Under the pieces are notes generated by a model. The model had not been told where the DNA came from. It saw nothing but the letters and a program-made list of their open reading frames with translations, and made no database searches. Below, piece by piece: positions 27,501 through 41,875 of a stretch of DNA of 64,000 nucleotides. Each line of letters begins with the position of its first letter. The stretch's first letter is position 1. The stretch spans positions 248,001 through 312,000 of the forward strand of contig VWPU01002115.1 of assembly GCA_013398955.1 (NCBI GenBank), read 5' to 3'. This DNA is from Callaeas wilsoni (lineage: Eukaryota; Chordata; Aves; Passeriformes; Callaeidae). The position numbers and the translations under genes were made by a program.

Positions 27501-29588
27501 TTATGACTTAATTTTTCTCATATTTAAAATATTTTAAAAATTAAAAAGAAATAAAACTGAATAATGCCAAATGTGTACAGAAAGTTTGGCCAAATATACA
27601 CTGGGAGAGAATGGCAGCCATGTTTGAGGAATTCTTTGTAATCTCTTACTTTGTGGTCTTTCTGGATTGAAATATGGTATGCAAACATTTGCTAGTGGGA
27701 GTACAATGGAAATCGTATTTGGAAAGTAAAAGTACTGACAGTTGGACTGAAAATATCCATTTGTTATATGTATAATACAACTAGTTTATAAAAAAATGTC
27801 ACTAGTGGCTGGAACAGCTAAGGATTTCTTCCCTTAAATACAAGGTTCACTTTTTCCTGATGAATTTAATAGAGACATTCTGATTCTTCCATTGTATAAT
27901 TTAGGCCGATGTCATCCTGCCATGCAAAAGAAATCAGGGAAGGACTGTAGAACAAGATAATGCCAATCTGAAGCTGCTGCTTGACTTAGGACTGCATTGA
28001 TTGACACTCAAGCTCTGTGTCTGGCACCTCTGCTGTTGTACTGCCACAATCTTCACAGTCCCTAGGCTTTATGCACTCAGATGTCCTTGACAGGCTGGCT
28101 GTATCTTTCATGTAAACTGACCAAGTCCAGAGTGAGAATCTCTTGGTAGGAGAGGATCGGATTTTGGACACACTGCCTTCCCAGTTTCACATAGGTGCAC
28201 CTTCTATGGAGAGTCTGCAAGGGAAGGACGAAGCCAGAATCAGGATGGACATGTGATGTTTTCCTTTGGCACCTTGAAATACACGTTTTCTTAAGAAAGA
28301 GCTTTGCACTTCTCCAAGAAAATCTCTTGTTGATGGACAGTGCTGAAAGTCTGCAAATGGAGATTCTCTGAAGGATGGCAGGATGATATCTGCAAGTAAT
28401 CCCGTCAACTCACCTTTACACTCAACTTCCACAGGAAGGAAACTCTAGAATATATGACATAGAAGAGAGTTGCTGTGCCTTCTGATCCTGTGACCTTGTT
28501 AAAACCAGGCCTCCAATCTGGAGGAGCTGAAGAATAATGTGCCCCAGCTGTGCAGGCTGCATGTAGCATGGGGAACCAAGAATCTTTGACAGAAAAAGGT
28601 GCTTGGAAAGGCACCTTAGGCCAACTGATACCACATGGTGACCTTATGAGGACTAGAGTCCTTGGGGTCCCTTTTCAGAATTAGACTTGGACTAAATCTA
28701 GCAGCTGGATTTTTTTTCCTCTGGAGGGTTGCTGTGGTTTAGTTAGCTATACTATTGCTTGTCTATATTGAATAGGAAAAAACATGCCTGGAATTCTCAA
28801 TATCTCTATTTTATTATACTCAGAAGACACATTCTGATAATTTTTTCTAGGGATTCCTGTCAGGAGCAACATGAAACTTAATCCTTGCTTCAAGCTCTGT
28901 GGTACTAGAGTAGCTTGTGCATTACGATGTTTAGGGCTGGTGAAGGTGCAGGAGAGCATTTTCACAGGTCCACGGGCCAGCGATAGATCAAGCAAGGAGC
29001 AAAGGACTTGTGTTTCTCATGTGTGAGTGTTACCTGTTGCTCTAAAACCTGCCAGCAAGCTCTCCTGTTCCCTGTTTCAGTATGGATATTCTGCTCAGAT
29101 GACCTGGTCTGGCTCCTGAGAGAGATGGTTGTGCTCATCTTTATTATTGGGATATAATCACACAACACCTGGAAGCAGTGACTTTGTGCTGGATACTGAC
29201 ACAGTCTATGGCTAACAAGATTTACTTAAAATAGTTTCTTGACTAGGATTTCCTAAACTGTAGTCTTAGCTGGTTGGAATAAACAACAATAAACTCAGTC
29301 CAAGAGTTTTATGGACCTTTGTAGGTTTCTCACCACTTCATTTTCTGTGCAAAAAGGATCTGTGGGATATTTTGAATCTTTTTCAATAACTTCATTTTTC
29401 TTTAATCAATTAGGCTGAAGTTTCAGGGTTTTTTAAGAATATGTAGGCACATATTTTGCTATGTACATTATGAAATAATTTGAAATTTTCTGGGTTTGTA
29501 ATTGTGTATTAAAGAACAGTAGTTCACCTTGAAGGTGACTACTGAAATTGATCTCTGAGTTGGTAAATGTTGGGAAATGCTCTTTGTT

Positions 29589-29973
29589 CCTCTCCTCTCN
29601 NNNNNNNNNNNNNNNNNNNNNNNNNNNNNNNNNNNNNNNNNNNNNNNNNNNNNNNNNNNNNNNNNNNNNNNNNNNNNNNNNNNNNNNNNNNNNNNNNNNN
29701 NNNNNNNNNNNNNNNNNNNNNNNNNNNNNNNNNNNNNNNNNNNNNNNNNNNNNNNNNNNNNNNNNNNNNNNNNNNNNNNNNNNNNNNNNNNNNNNNNNNN
29801 NNNNNNNNNNNNNNNNNNNNNNNNNNNNNNNNNNNNNNNNNNNNNNNNNNNNNNNNNNNNNNNNNNNNNNNNNNNNNNNNNNNNNNNNNNNNNNNNNNNN
29901 NNNNNNNNNNNNNNNNCTCCTCTCCTCTCCTCTCCTCTCCTCTCCTCTACCTCTCCTCTCCTCTCCTCTCCTC
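29589..29973. repeat. CTCCT pentanucleotide tract with an assembly gap
   Basis: Both flanks of the gap are (CTCCT)n: about 11 bases on the left (29589-29599) and about 57 on the right (29917-29973), the latter broken once by a TAC near 29948. Positions 29600-29916 are 317 undetermined bases. The same motif on both sides means the gap is most likely more of the repeat, and its true length is unknown. It is a pure pyrimidine strand against a purine strand. Confidence 0.95.
29600..29916. other. Assembly gap (317 N)
   Basis: Undetermined bases lie inside the CTCCT repeat. Any open frame drawn across this gap is an artefact. Confidence 0.99.
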
Positions 29974-32900
29974 ATTGTAGTCATTGTAAGTAATCATTTC
30001 TTTGTGGACTTGGAAACAGTTCCTGAGTCTCAGTTCTGGCACTTGAAAAACTAAGGCCTCTCTCAACAATCAAAACATATGCTTGGGTCCTTGGAGGAAT
30101 TTAAGGTGTTTCTGGAAAGGAGCTGGGGTTCATTCCATCTCTCAGTTCAAGAATTGGTCATTTTAAAATACAGTCTTAAACGTTGGGTCCTGTTTTCAGC
30201 AGATTTTGACTGTGCTCTGATTTACTCATTTTACTGCATTATGACTGCCACATAATAGTAGACACTTAATGATGAGGCACTACTGACAGTAAACTGCTCT
30301 GATAAGCTCTGCCAGATAGGATTTAGGCTTATGCAGTTTGTCCATTGATTGTCTGTGTATCAGCTGGCTGGAACTGGGGATGCTGGGGTGCACGGGGCAG
30401 AAATTTCAAGCCAGCCACCTTCCTGGCCAACTGACAATGCTGGCACAGCTGCAGGGTGCAGAGGAGCTGTTGGTACTGAGATTCAGTGGAAGTGGCAGCA
30501 GTACCTGCTAAGACAGAAGACAAGTGGGAACAGCAAGGGCTTGTGAATGGGCAGGGTGTCAAGTTGGATCACTTAGCGGGATATTACTCCTTAAGAGATT
30601 TTCAGATGCAAAAAGATTGGCAACTAGTGACATTGATTACAGTCAAGTGGAAAGAACTAGAAAAATAATCTCCATTTAGTATTCCAGATCTGTCAAAAAT
30701 TCACTGGCTAACACCAGAATTTGGTTATAACCAGTAAGAGTTATTCCACCTGTTTAAAATACCTATTAGCAGTTGCTCCTTTTATTATATAGTGCATGTG
30801 TCTTACTCATTGTATTGATTACAGAGAAATAAAGATAATTTTCTTTTTATATGAGTGTCTGAGACTGTTTTCTTAGAAAACATATTTTGCAGGTATTATC
30901 AACACATGTGAAACTGTGTTCCTGTACACTTTTCCCATTTGCTTTTCACTTAGGTAGTCAGCACTGATACAAGTTTCTTGTCCAGCTCTCGCTTCAAGCT
31001 ACTCTGCTTCCTGTAAATGTGAACCGAGTATGTCAGCCTTTATAAACATCACAGGGACTCTGTTCCTCCCAAACAATTGCAACTGTTAGTAATTGTTCAT
31101 TACAGAGTAACTTCCACTAATGTTCAGAGGCATGGAAGTAATTTGGGAAGAAACATACTTTTTTCTTTTGTACTTTGTATAATACCAATGTTTGCTTTAA
31201 GGATAAACTGAAGTCACCCTTACCTGTAGAACCGTGAGCAGTGTTCAAAAAGTAACTTTAAAATGAGTAGAACAACCAAACCAATTGTGCCTTTGCCAGG
31301 TTTTTAATACTTGAGTGTAGTTTTAAATGTATTAAATATTTTATTTATTAGATTTTTACAGTATTTCCTACATTTAAAAATACCTCAGTTCTTTGTTAAC
31401 TAAAACTTTGTTTTCTGTTGTTAAATCATAGGGTTTTGTAATCAATACAGTAATAATCTGTATGCCTTTCTCTTTTTTTGGAAAAAATAAGGCAGACAGA
31501 GATAAAACTTCATAGTGCCTGATTCTGACGTGAATTTTTGGGTTTATTTTGGTTAATCTTTTACTCTAGAAAGGATAATGCTGCATTCTCTCTTTCGTTA
31601 TTTTTTGGGCAAGTTCTCATGTAACTTTCTTATTTGGACAAGTATTGTTGTAGCCAGCTAGCATGGTTCTTATATGCTTTAAAGTAATGTCTAGAATATT
31701 TCACATCATTTTGTATTCTGAGAGTGTGCATTTTCTTTTGTACTGGAGAGCACAATCAACAGAAGAGGTACCTGCAGAGTTGAGTTGGAGTGACTAAGTA
31801 GGTCTCTTTTGTGCAACAGGAAAAAAATCCTACAGCTACTTTTGTATCTAGACTTTGATTTGGTTACTTCTGGCTTCTTTGAGCAGCTGAGGTGCCATTG
31901 TTTCCTCCCATCTGTACTGAATCTCTGCTCGTTGCAGAAATTAACAGCTGCTGTTTCATTTCTCATAGCAATGGCACTTCTATTAGCATTCCTCCTTCTA
32001 GTGACAGCTCATCTGAAAATGGATCACATTATTTATGTGAGTCACAAGGCCACCGGGATAGCAATTTCAGCCAGCATTTTCCATAGCAACTACTTCATAG
32101 GCTGATTCTGCCACAATTCTTTCCAGATGTGCTGTTGATTCAGGTAATGTTGAAAATCCTGCTCAGAAATATTTAATTTTTTGTTGTCTTGGATTCTAGA
32201 GCTCATCCATGGCTGCAGTAAGTGTACAACTTTGTACGTAGTTTAAAAAAATCAAACATGGGAATGCAGAAGCCCCAGAACATGTCCTCTATTTGATTCT
32301 AAAGAAGGGATTCTTGTTTTTTTTTTAATTGCTGTATTTGGTTATTTTTTCCAAAAGGACTATTAATTTTTGTTAGATGGAAGGTCCATGTCTTCGGATT
32401 TTGAAAGGAATTTACAGATTTTTGTACCATAGCCACTGTAGAAATTTAGCAGTCTTTATTAATTCAAATGTTCTTGCAAACGTACCTCTTGTAGGACTAT
32501 CCCTGGGGAAACCTGATTTTGCTATCTGACCTGTGTTTGGTAGCCATTTCTGGAAAAGTCTCAGTACCCTCTTTTCCCAGGAAGATTCACCTCAGTTATC
32601 TTAACATATAATGAGAATACTTGACTAGACCAGTTAATTTCTGATGCAGACGCGGCTGATAGCTTGAGAAGGGACTGTTCTAACTATGGAAAGAGATGAT
32701 AGTTAAAATATTGACAAGAGAGAAAAACAAGTTTGATTGACCTACCCAATGAACAGTAAGAGCCATGTAGTTTTAATTCTAGATCAGTAATTTTAATAAT
32801 TTCAAAAGTATCATCAAGTACTGATTTTCAGTAATGAGTGTAGTCATATGGATTAAGTAATTTTATTATCCTTTTTTGTAGTAGAATTTGAACTAACTAG

Positions 32901-35900
32901 ATCTTAGCACAAAAGCAAACACTTTTCTGCCCAGGATAAAAGTCCTTCAGTTTAAGAAGTTTTTTTAAAGACTGCCAGAAATATTACTGAAATCAATAGG
33001 AACTTCATGTGTTAGCTTGGTACGATGTGTAAGAAGTTGTTTGTTTATCAAGACTAAACATGCTACAATTCATTGTGGAACTGTCTTAAGATATCTCAGT
33101 ACTGTTATTTCTACTGTAATGACTCCTTATTGCCATTCCAACATCTATCCTGTGGGCTCTAAACCTGTTCAGGTATGGTTTATACCTCTTTAGTCTGGTT
33201 TGAGACAGCACAAAGTGTCTTCACTGTGAGCCAGTGTGGGTTATTTTAGAGCCCAATGACTCTACATAGGCATTTTCTAAAATGTTTCCTTAGTCGGAAA
33301 CAGATTTGGAACAGCTAACCCACCAAAGAAGATCAATAAAGAAACTTCTTTATGCAAAGTTGAATCATGTGAGGTCTTCATGCTTCTGACAATGCTTCTG
33401 AATAACTCCATTAGCAGGGAAGTCATATAATTAAATAACATCATGTGGTATCCTATCTTTTTCATTCCCAATCTTTTAAGATACTAATTAGAGAAATACT
33501 TGTGTGCTGCTGCCTAATTTCCTCTATCCTTCCATATAAAATATCTTGTTCCTACTCCAGGCTTTCATTGTCTTTACTGATACTTTTCTATTTTATAGTT
33601 ATTAATTTCATATGCTGTATTTTGTGTGTGCAGTGTTTTATTAAAAATGAAGTTTGGGTTTTTTTTCCACTGAGATAAAGTAATGGTGGCAGGGCTTTAA
33701 TAAATATTCTCTGATAAAATTCTCTTAGGAAATTAGGTCTTTAGACATCCCTGAAGGAATTGTGGCCTGCTGGTTGGAGAAGAAATAACTTATCTTCTTT
33801 ATTTATTTTTTTTTTTTAACATTAGCTCCAATAATTAGTGGTGTTAATACTTGATTTTCTGTGGCTTGTTCCAGTAGTTCCAGATATAATGAAATTATCA
33901 GAAATTGTATGTTAAAGTTTCTTCTGTGCCTAGCAATACCTTATCAGCCAGGCAAATTTAACAAAAACATAATTTTACAAAGTAAAAATGTGGAGTATTA
34001 AGAATTGGTGGAATTTCCTGTATCAACCAAATTAAGCTATGTGAATTTTAATATATACAGTGTAGAAATAAGTGATGAATGTCATCATGTTAATAAAGGT
34101 AATGATGTTTCTGACTTTATAGATCTAAATTTAAATAGTTAAAAATATCTGAAAATATCAGCCTTCCGTGGGGGTGTTTGTTCAAACATCTGAGGGGTTT
34201 CTTGGTTTAAGAATACACATACAGAGTTGTACTCTGACATTTATTTGTGACTGATGTGATTTTATATGGCACTGGTTTACACTGGTCTGATGCCCTATTT
34301 AGTAAGTGAGCATTTAAACTGTACCCTCATCTGTTATCAAATATGAATTATGCACTGCCAAGAGAGTTCATTCTGTTAATTGTAGGTGCTCAGGAAGTTT
34401 TATTTGTCAAAATTGCCTTGTAATGCACTGTAAAGCTCAAGGTTTGAATTCTAATATATTCATACTGATTTCTATATTGGGTTTCAAAATGGAGCTAATT
34501 TGTGACATATTTTCAAGTTTAATGTGATCTACATTGGATTTTATGAGTTTTATGTTTGTCATTCAAAGGTATCTTTGACATTCACAATGCTCTTTGTAGC
34601 ATTGTGAAAATTAGAAGGAAGACCTTAAGTTACTTCTTTTAAAACCAGATTAATCTTTTCCTTAAATTTCCAGTGGAAAGGAAAGAAATAGAGTTTTGTA
34701 TATTTTTGTTTGCGTGGATAATTTTGTTGATCAGCATTTATTACGAGTTGAAAAAAGCCCCACTGATTGTTTAATATAACCATCTACTTTGTAACAAATG
34801 GTTATCTGGAATATATTGTCAACGCAAAATTAAGGACAGATTACAATTAACAAAAGTTAAAAAACAAAGGTTGGGGATTTTTTAATATCACATTTCTGCA
34901 TCTCAGTTTTATGTCTTTGACTCAAATATTTTGAATTCTCTGCAAATTCATGAAAACCATAATAACTCTTACTAGTAACGTTTTTTCCAAGCATAAACCT
35001 TTATTTTGCAGTTCAAAAACATTACCAAGAACTATATTCTAAAGATCAAACCAGTCCTCCTCTAAAGCACTTTTATCTCTGTCTTCTATAAACAAAAAAA
35101 GCAGTGTTGAAGGATGAGGAGGCTGACAATGACAGATTACCTGTAGCTGTGTTTTCCTGTTTAACTTAGGTGGACCCTGTGCAGTGCCATGTTGTGCTGT
35201 AACACAATCCCATGTGCTCAGATCAGATATTCTTCTGCCCAGCAGTCCCCATTTCTGCACCACTTTGGGCTGTGGCATAAAGCAGTCAGGGGTATTTTAT
35301 CCAAGTGTTGGTGTCATTCCTGTGGAGATTCAAAGCCAAATGGACAACAGGAGTCAGTTCCAGTAAAAAGCTGCAGAACTCAGGAATAATTGTAATCTAA
35401 TTTATTCTGCTGTGCTTTGCAGGACTGTGAATTAATTTTTCCTCTGCATTTCTCACACAATCTGAAGCTTGTTACATCTACTCTTGTGTGAGCAATGCTA
35501 CCTATTTGAATGAAATGATAATACAGTGGTTATGGTAGCATGATCTATAAAACTGTGATTGCTTTCACAATGGCTTTTCTGGTGCATCTGTTTTACTTAT
35601 CTGTCATTTCTAAAATATAAATTATCGAGACATCAGAAGTGCAATGTTATAGGGCTTGAAAAAGTTCCAAGAATTCGAAGTTGAGTGGCTGCTTCTTACT
35701 TGAAAATTAGCCCCAAAAGATGGGCATGAAGTTCCTTCTTTTCCTTTTAAAATCTGGATTAGTTTTGTTTCCTTAACAAAGGACCTATATGCACATTTCA
35801 AATTGCTGTTAAGGAGGAAAAATGTGAATAGTTTGAAATTGCCAGTGTAAAGGCAATGTGTGAGATGTAAGTGGAGGTGTGATTATGGGAGTATGAACTG

Positions 35901-38900
35901 TGGCTCTAGGGAGGTAGAATGGAGGAAAAGGACAGATGGATAAGGAAGCTGCTTTGTCAAGGAACTCCCCTGAGATTAATAAGAATCAGGTCCTCTCTTT
36001 TGCTTCTTTCCTTTTACCCTGAAATTTCACATTAGGAACAGAGGAATTTTCCCTTTTCTCCTTGATTTTAGTCTAATCTACACCTAATATAAATCTAATA
36101 CAGGTATAATGTGGAGACTGTTAGTTGTCTGTCTCACATGTGTAAGCATTGATATTTCATCATCACACCTGCTTCTAGCGGAAGACTTGATCAGATGGAA
36201 AATTCAAGATTTGATACTTGGTTAATGTGAGGAAAAGTGCTTGGTGAGTTGGAGTGTGGAGTGGGGTGTGTAAGAGCAGGTGGTCCCTCTTTTCTGTCCC
36301 ACACTTTATGGAGCAGCCCTTTCTTCTTGGTGTGTTTGGGCTGTGGAACATCAATAGTTGTCTGTGTTTGCTGTTAAGGGAACCAGGACAACCCAAAATG
36401 CCATTTCATGCCGTCTTTTTCTTCTGAAAGTATTTCAAAGGGGTTTATTTTTTGAATGTAGTGCAAGATAATTGTTCATTTAAAAGGAGTAATCTATAAA
36501 TGTGCTTTTGTCAAGAAATTGGAGAGATAAATTTTCTGTCAGAAAAAGCTTTAAAATACCAATAATATTCTGAAGTTTATTTTCAAAGATGCATGCACAT
36601 CCATAATGGATTAACAGCATGTTTTAACAAACCATTTATTTGCTTTAGGAGTGACAGAGAGAAGCTGTTTCAAACAGGATCTCTCATCACCGTCTATCTC
36701 CAGTCACCTCCTACTGAACTTAAGGTTGAATACTGGGGGTCATGAGGGAAAGAAAACAATAATTAAAGTGAAAACGTTGATTGAACTGGTTTTTTTGTCC
36801 TTCAGTATGATTAGCATGTAGGAAGCTGGCTGAGTACTCTAATGTATATCATTAGTTCAAACATTTCTGACTTGATTTAGCTTTAATAGTGACTTCTTAA
36901 ATTGCATTTCTGTATTTTGTGGAGAATGGCTTAAGTAGTAAAGGCAGTAAAAATTCTCATTAGAAGGTCTTGTTTCTATAAATCTTAATCTTGGAATTCT
37001 GTTAGGCTATAATTGGACCGTTTCTAAAACTCTCCCCACCTCCCAGAAAGTTGTCATGGGTTCTTTTATTAAAGCTCAAAAAATTACTCTTAGACTAACA
37101 GAAGTGGGGAGTAAGGCAGGAGTGTTTACAGAGCTCACTTCTAAATTGACTGTGATAAGTGGCAATGCAATGTATTATGATTAGAGGTTTCTGGGAGACT
37201 CTTTAAGAAGGTTAACTGCAAGGCAGCTCTCAAAAGAAAGCATTTATCTTAGTGGTCATCCTTCAGTGTTTTATACTACTGAGATTTTTTTGTGGGTGGT
37301 TAGAACCATTATTTTTGTGTTTTATTAGCTGTATCTTGAATACCTCCTACTAGCTGAATGACAGTTTAGGGTTATTAAATCTGTTCTTAGTACATTTTTT
37401 TATCCTTAGTTAATCTTGACTAAATATATGCTAGTGAGCAACCCTTCTTTCTCAGTTGTTGCCCATATTTGTTAAAGAAATTATTCCATTTGACATTTGT
37501 TTAGGCTGAAGTTTGATAAAATATTGTATACAATATACATTTTCAGTTTGGCATTTTACAGAGACTTTCATGGATTTATTTCTTCTTGCAGTATCTTATC
37601 TTCCCTTCTAGTATGCTGAGACTTCCTTTTCATATTAAGTAATTTTTTCACTCTGGGACAGATGCTTTCACAAATGCAAACTCTCTGTGTGTATTGCTAG
37701 AGATCCGTAAGATTGCATTTTTCAGGCGTTACGTAACATTTACAACTGAGTTACTTTGCTATCATCTGCTTTCTCTAATCCTATGTAAGGTATTTTTTAA
37801 AAATTCATATTTTTCTTTGACACTACTTCCAGTGACTTTATTAAAAGATTTATATTATTTTATACTTTGTTTGTTTAAAAGCTATCTCTGTTATCAGATT
37901 AATAATTAATTTTCCAAGGAAAGGAATCTTTGTATTTCCCTATCACTGAGGAATGTCCATTATCATTACACCTTGGCTAGATATTAGGAGGAAAAAAATT
38001 GCTGCTTTCTTCTGCAATTTATGGACATTGCTTCTTGTTCTGTGTGCCATGAATATAGAAAAAAGTTCTATTTCAATTTCATGTAACACTTTAGGTTCTC
38101 CTTATCATGTTGCCCCTCACAGATTGTTTATTGTAGTTTTCCCCAATGTTTTCTCATCAATAATTTCTCTACCTTTTCCCACATTTTTCAGAGAGTACTG
38201 GATTAAGTATTTCAGCTGAGACCTCTTGTGTAGCTGAAAAGACTCACTTCTGCCTTGCAATCTATTCTTGTTTTTACTTCTAATTATGCTATTTGCCTTA
38301 TTCACAACAGATCATTAATATGGAGTTTCTTCTTATTTTTCTAGACAGCATCTTTGGTTTGCAAAGACCAATTTTTTTCCTGTCTTCATAGCACTTGAAA
38401 ATCCTCCCATTCTGAAGCCTCGTTGAAATGTAATAAGTAGATTTTTTTGTCCATTATACATTAGTTAATGAAAACATTTTGCAAACTGGAATTTTGGGCA
38501 GAACACAACTGGTGTAAATAGATTGATTCCTGGCTGTTAGGGCGAGTGTTTTTCTTTCATCTGTTCTTTTGTATTTAATATGAAATGACATAAAGTATAG
38601 TAAGATTTTTGTGCAAATTTTCTTGATACTTCTTAGTGGAAGCACTTGGACTGTCAGCCCAGATCTCCCAGCTGTGAGTGTGCTTCTTAAGAGACTGTTG
38701 TATTCACTGGTTCTGTATTAAGGAGGCTTGCCTGAGGTTGCTGTGGGTTGTTGCAGTCAGCCTTTTCCAGGGGAGGAGAAATTTCATTTCATAAGTTTTG
38801 CTTTTCCAGGGAAAGTTTTCCCTCTTCTCCTTGCAATGAGAAGCATACTGTAGTGGGAGATATTTAAGTTGGGAATCCTAGGAATTACTTTATGCAGATG

Positions 38901-41685
38901 AAAGAAAAATTTACAGAATAATTACCAATGTGGAGCGTTTGCTGTTAAGTTTAATATGTATTTTTTAATTTGAGAGTTTGCTTACTTTTACTGTGAAAAG
39001 TTAGTGATTTTTTTTTTTGTGCTAAAAATACTACCCTGTTATTTGTATAACAGATTAGTTTGCCAAAAAAAGAGAGGAAAAACTACTCATAACAAAAGGG
39101 ATTGCTCTTTATAAATATTACTGTTAAAGAATGCCATTTAATCCACTGCTCTAATAAATTATTTTAAAATGTATTTTATTGCTATAATTTATTAAACAAT
39201 AAGGAGACATTTTGGCTGCAAATTGTGATAACATCTCTGTAGAATTGTATTTGGATAGTAATTTTTTTTCCTGACACAGTAGATAATTAGGAATTATAAA
39301 TTATGCTTACACTCTTAGGCACGTTAGCTTGAGAGTATATCAGACTGTATGTTGTTGTTGGTGCCAGTTCAGGTCTTGATTTTCAAAAATTCTTGCACTG
39401 AAACTCATGATGAGTTTCATTTTCTAGCAGCAAAGTAGAAGTGCATGACTTTTTTAGATAAAAACCTTGCCACCAGTTTACATTTTTGAATGAAGTTTAC
39501 TTCATGTTTGTAGGTGAGAAAGTCATTATTATCAGCTACTTTGCTGGTGTCTTAAACTTTTTCCTAGTGGCCAGATAATCTCATTTCAAATGTTTGCTGC
39601 AAAAACAGTGATGTTAATTTTTTAGCCAGGTCACTGGATGGCTAAGATAAATTGCTTCTGTCCATGAGGATTTGTTCTTCCATAGGAAACTTGAAGTATG
39701 ATGACAGGGTAGCATAACAACTTTCACAGATGTGGGTAAACTACTGTGCAAAATGTAATAAATATGATATGATAATGTAAAGATCCCTATCTGTCCTGAG
39801 AGGCAGCTTCATAAATGCTTGGCTCTCTTCATTTCCAATGCCTTGCAAGTGTGGGCAAGGTCTTTTTCAACCTCTGTCTTCCAGGGACTTAGTGGGGGCT
39901 GGATCCTAGGCCATGCAGGAGTAAAGGAGGACATGACTTTCCTCAGGTGCTCTGTCACAACCTGCATCTTTATTTTGTACTCTGAAAAATAATAATAAAA
40001 TCTGTTGGGCTTCTGTCTTCCCTCTTTACAGAAGTAGTTAATTAGTAAGAATTAAAGCAACCGACATATCATTGGTAGAATACACAGTCCAGCTATGCTA
40101 ACCTCTTGTTAACCTGGATGCCTGGTTAAATGCCACTTATATTTGAGGTTATTGCTCTTCAGATTATCCATGATAACAAACGTGGATAATATGCTGACAT
40201 ATCCAGGAATATGTCTGTGCAGACAGGTGCTGTGCCCACACTGGGCAGGCTGCGTGAGCCAGCTCCAGTCTGGAAGCCATCGGCGTATTGTGTGGCACTA
40301 TGCCCAAGCTAAAACACCTTGTCTCTCAGATAACTGAGGCTTTACAGCTTTTGAACGGAGGCTGACTCGCATTTGGGTGGCTCCAAGAGTGCTGGCAGTG
40401 TGAGTTTGCATTTGATGTATTCATCATTCCACATGGCTGGGGAAGCACTTCCACAGAATCCCCACCCTTGTATCACACACTCATCTCTCCACATTCACAG
40501 GTTTAAGGCCTCCCAGCTTCACTTAATTAACTGCAAGGATAAGATTTAAAAGATACATTGGCAATAATTTTGGGAAGCCAGTTCAAACATATGTGTGCTG
40601 TGGGTTTGACATGAATCTTGGAGTGTCTCAGTGCACCACATGTGGTGTCATTGGACAGCAGCTATTTCACATGACTATGAACCATCATTTCCTGGAAGTG
40701 CTTGATATGAGTCATTATTTCCTGGAATAAAGTGTTTGGTTGCATATTTTCCCCAAGCATTTTCCCAAGATATAAAAATACCCATCAGCTGAGAAAATAC
40801 ATGCTAGTGTCTGAAAAACTTTGTGGGTTTGAGGCTGCAGAATCCAGAGTGCAGATTTTTCAAAGCTTGTTGACTGGCTCTCATCTCCCATAAAAGGTTT
40901 CACCTCATCTGTTACTTTAAAGTGGAGTGCAGAATGTTGCATAGCTGAACAGTTAAGATCACAAGAATATGTGATCATTTTGGCTGGAAATGCAAAAAAT
41001 ATGGATGTGACTGAATCCTACTATCAGATGTTGCAATGATACCAAAGAATTCCGTAGTTCTGACTCTTCTTCCTCACTAGTCAGGTTTGTGTTTTTACTG
41101 CCAATTTAGAGGAAGTGACATGATCTAAACTTCAGAGAAGTAAAATTTCAGTATAGCTTCATGAAGTTTTCAAGTTAATTTAAACCTTTTGTTCCATTTT
41201 TTGGCTTTTTATAGCTGTAGTGTTACTCATAGTTAAATAACTATATCTCATTAAAAACCTCATGGGTGACAAGTATTTATTGTGGAATTTGCTATTAGAG
41301 AGCAGATGTATTATATTGGGACTGGCTGGCATGGAGTTAACCTACACAAATTAAGAATGAACCTAAATATATACTAAAACCTTGGAAGTTCTGAGTTGCA
41401 GATTTCTTTAACATGCTTACAATGAAAATAGGTAGGTTTGTGATGGTAATGTCAATGCTTATCTTCAGATATTATAACTGGAACGTTGTTACACTTCTAA
41501 CTAACATTTTTCTGTAATTTTATGACAGTGTGCTGTCAGAAAACTGTAGAGGAGCTAACCTTATCTTATTTAATTTGAAAGAGCATATTTTTGCCTATAT
41601 GAAATATGCTGTTTATTTTCCTTGGCTTTAAAGTCACTGAATACCTTTATTTCTGCCAGAGAACTTGTTTTATCACGCCTGACAT

Positions 41686-41875
41686 TTGTGAGGGTGGCGA
41701 GGCCCTGGCACAGGGTGCCCAGAGAAGCTGTGGCTGCCCCGTCTCTGGAATGTTCAGGGTTGGATGGTGTTTGGAGCAACCTGGGATAGTAGAAGGTGTC
41801 CTTGCACATGGCAGGGGTGGAGTAGTTGGGCTTTAAGGTCCCTCTCAACCCAACTCATTCCATGATTTTATGATC
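41686..41875 (+). mobile_element. CR1 LINE 3' end, about 190 bases
   Basis: The interval follows the avian CR1 3' end: TGAGGGTGGCGAGGCCCTGG, GTGCCCAGAGAAGCTGTGG, GTTGGATGGTGTTTGGAGCA, GCACATGGCAGGGGTGG, GCTTTAAGGTCCCTCTCAAC and a final ATTCCATGATTTTATGA. The last part carries the 8-base-repeat-like terminus typical of CR1. It is 5'-truncated and less diverged than the copies at 4765 and 59385, so it is probably younger. It is a plausible marker for bird phylogeny if absent from relatives. Confidence 0.92.

Noticed and set aside
29433..30054. Open frames of 137-183 codons on both strands around the CTCCT tract.
   Set aside because: They run through 317 undetermined bases and a simple repeat, so they are artefacts.
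40200..40340. Locally GC-richer stretch considered as an exon or repeat.
   Set aside because: No frame matches a known family, no splice-site pair bounds it convincingly, and no repeat was recognised.
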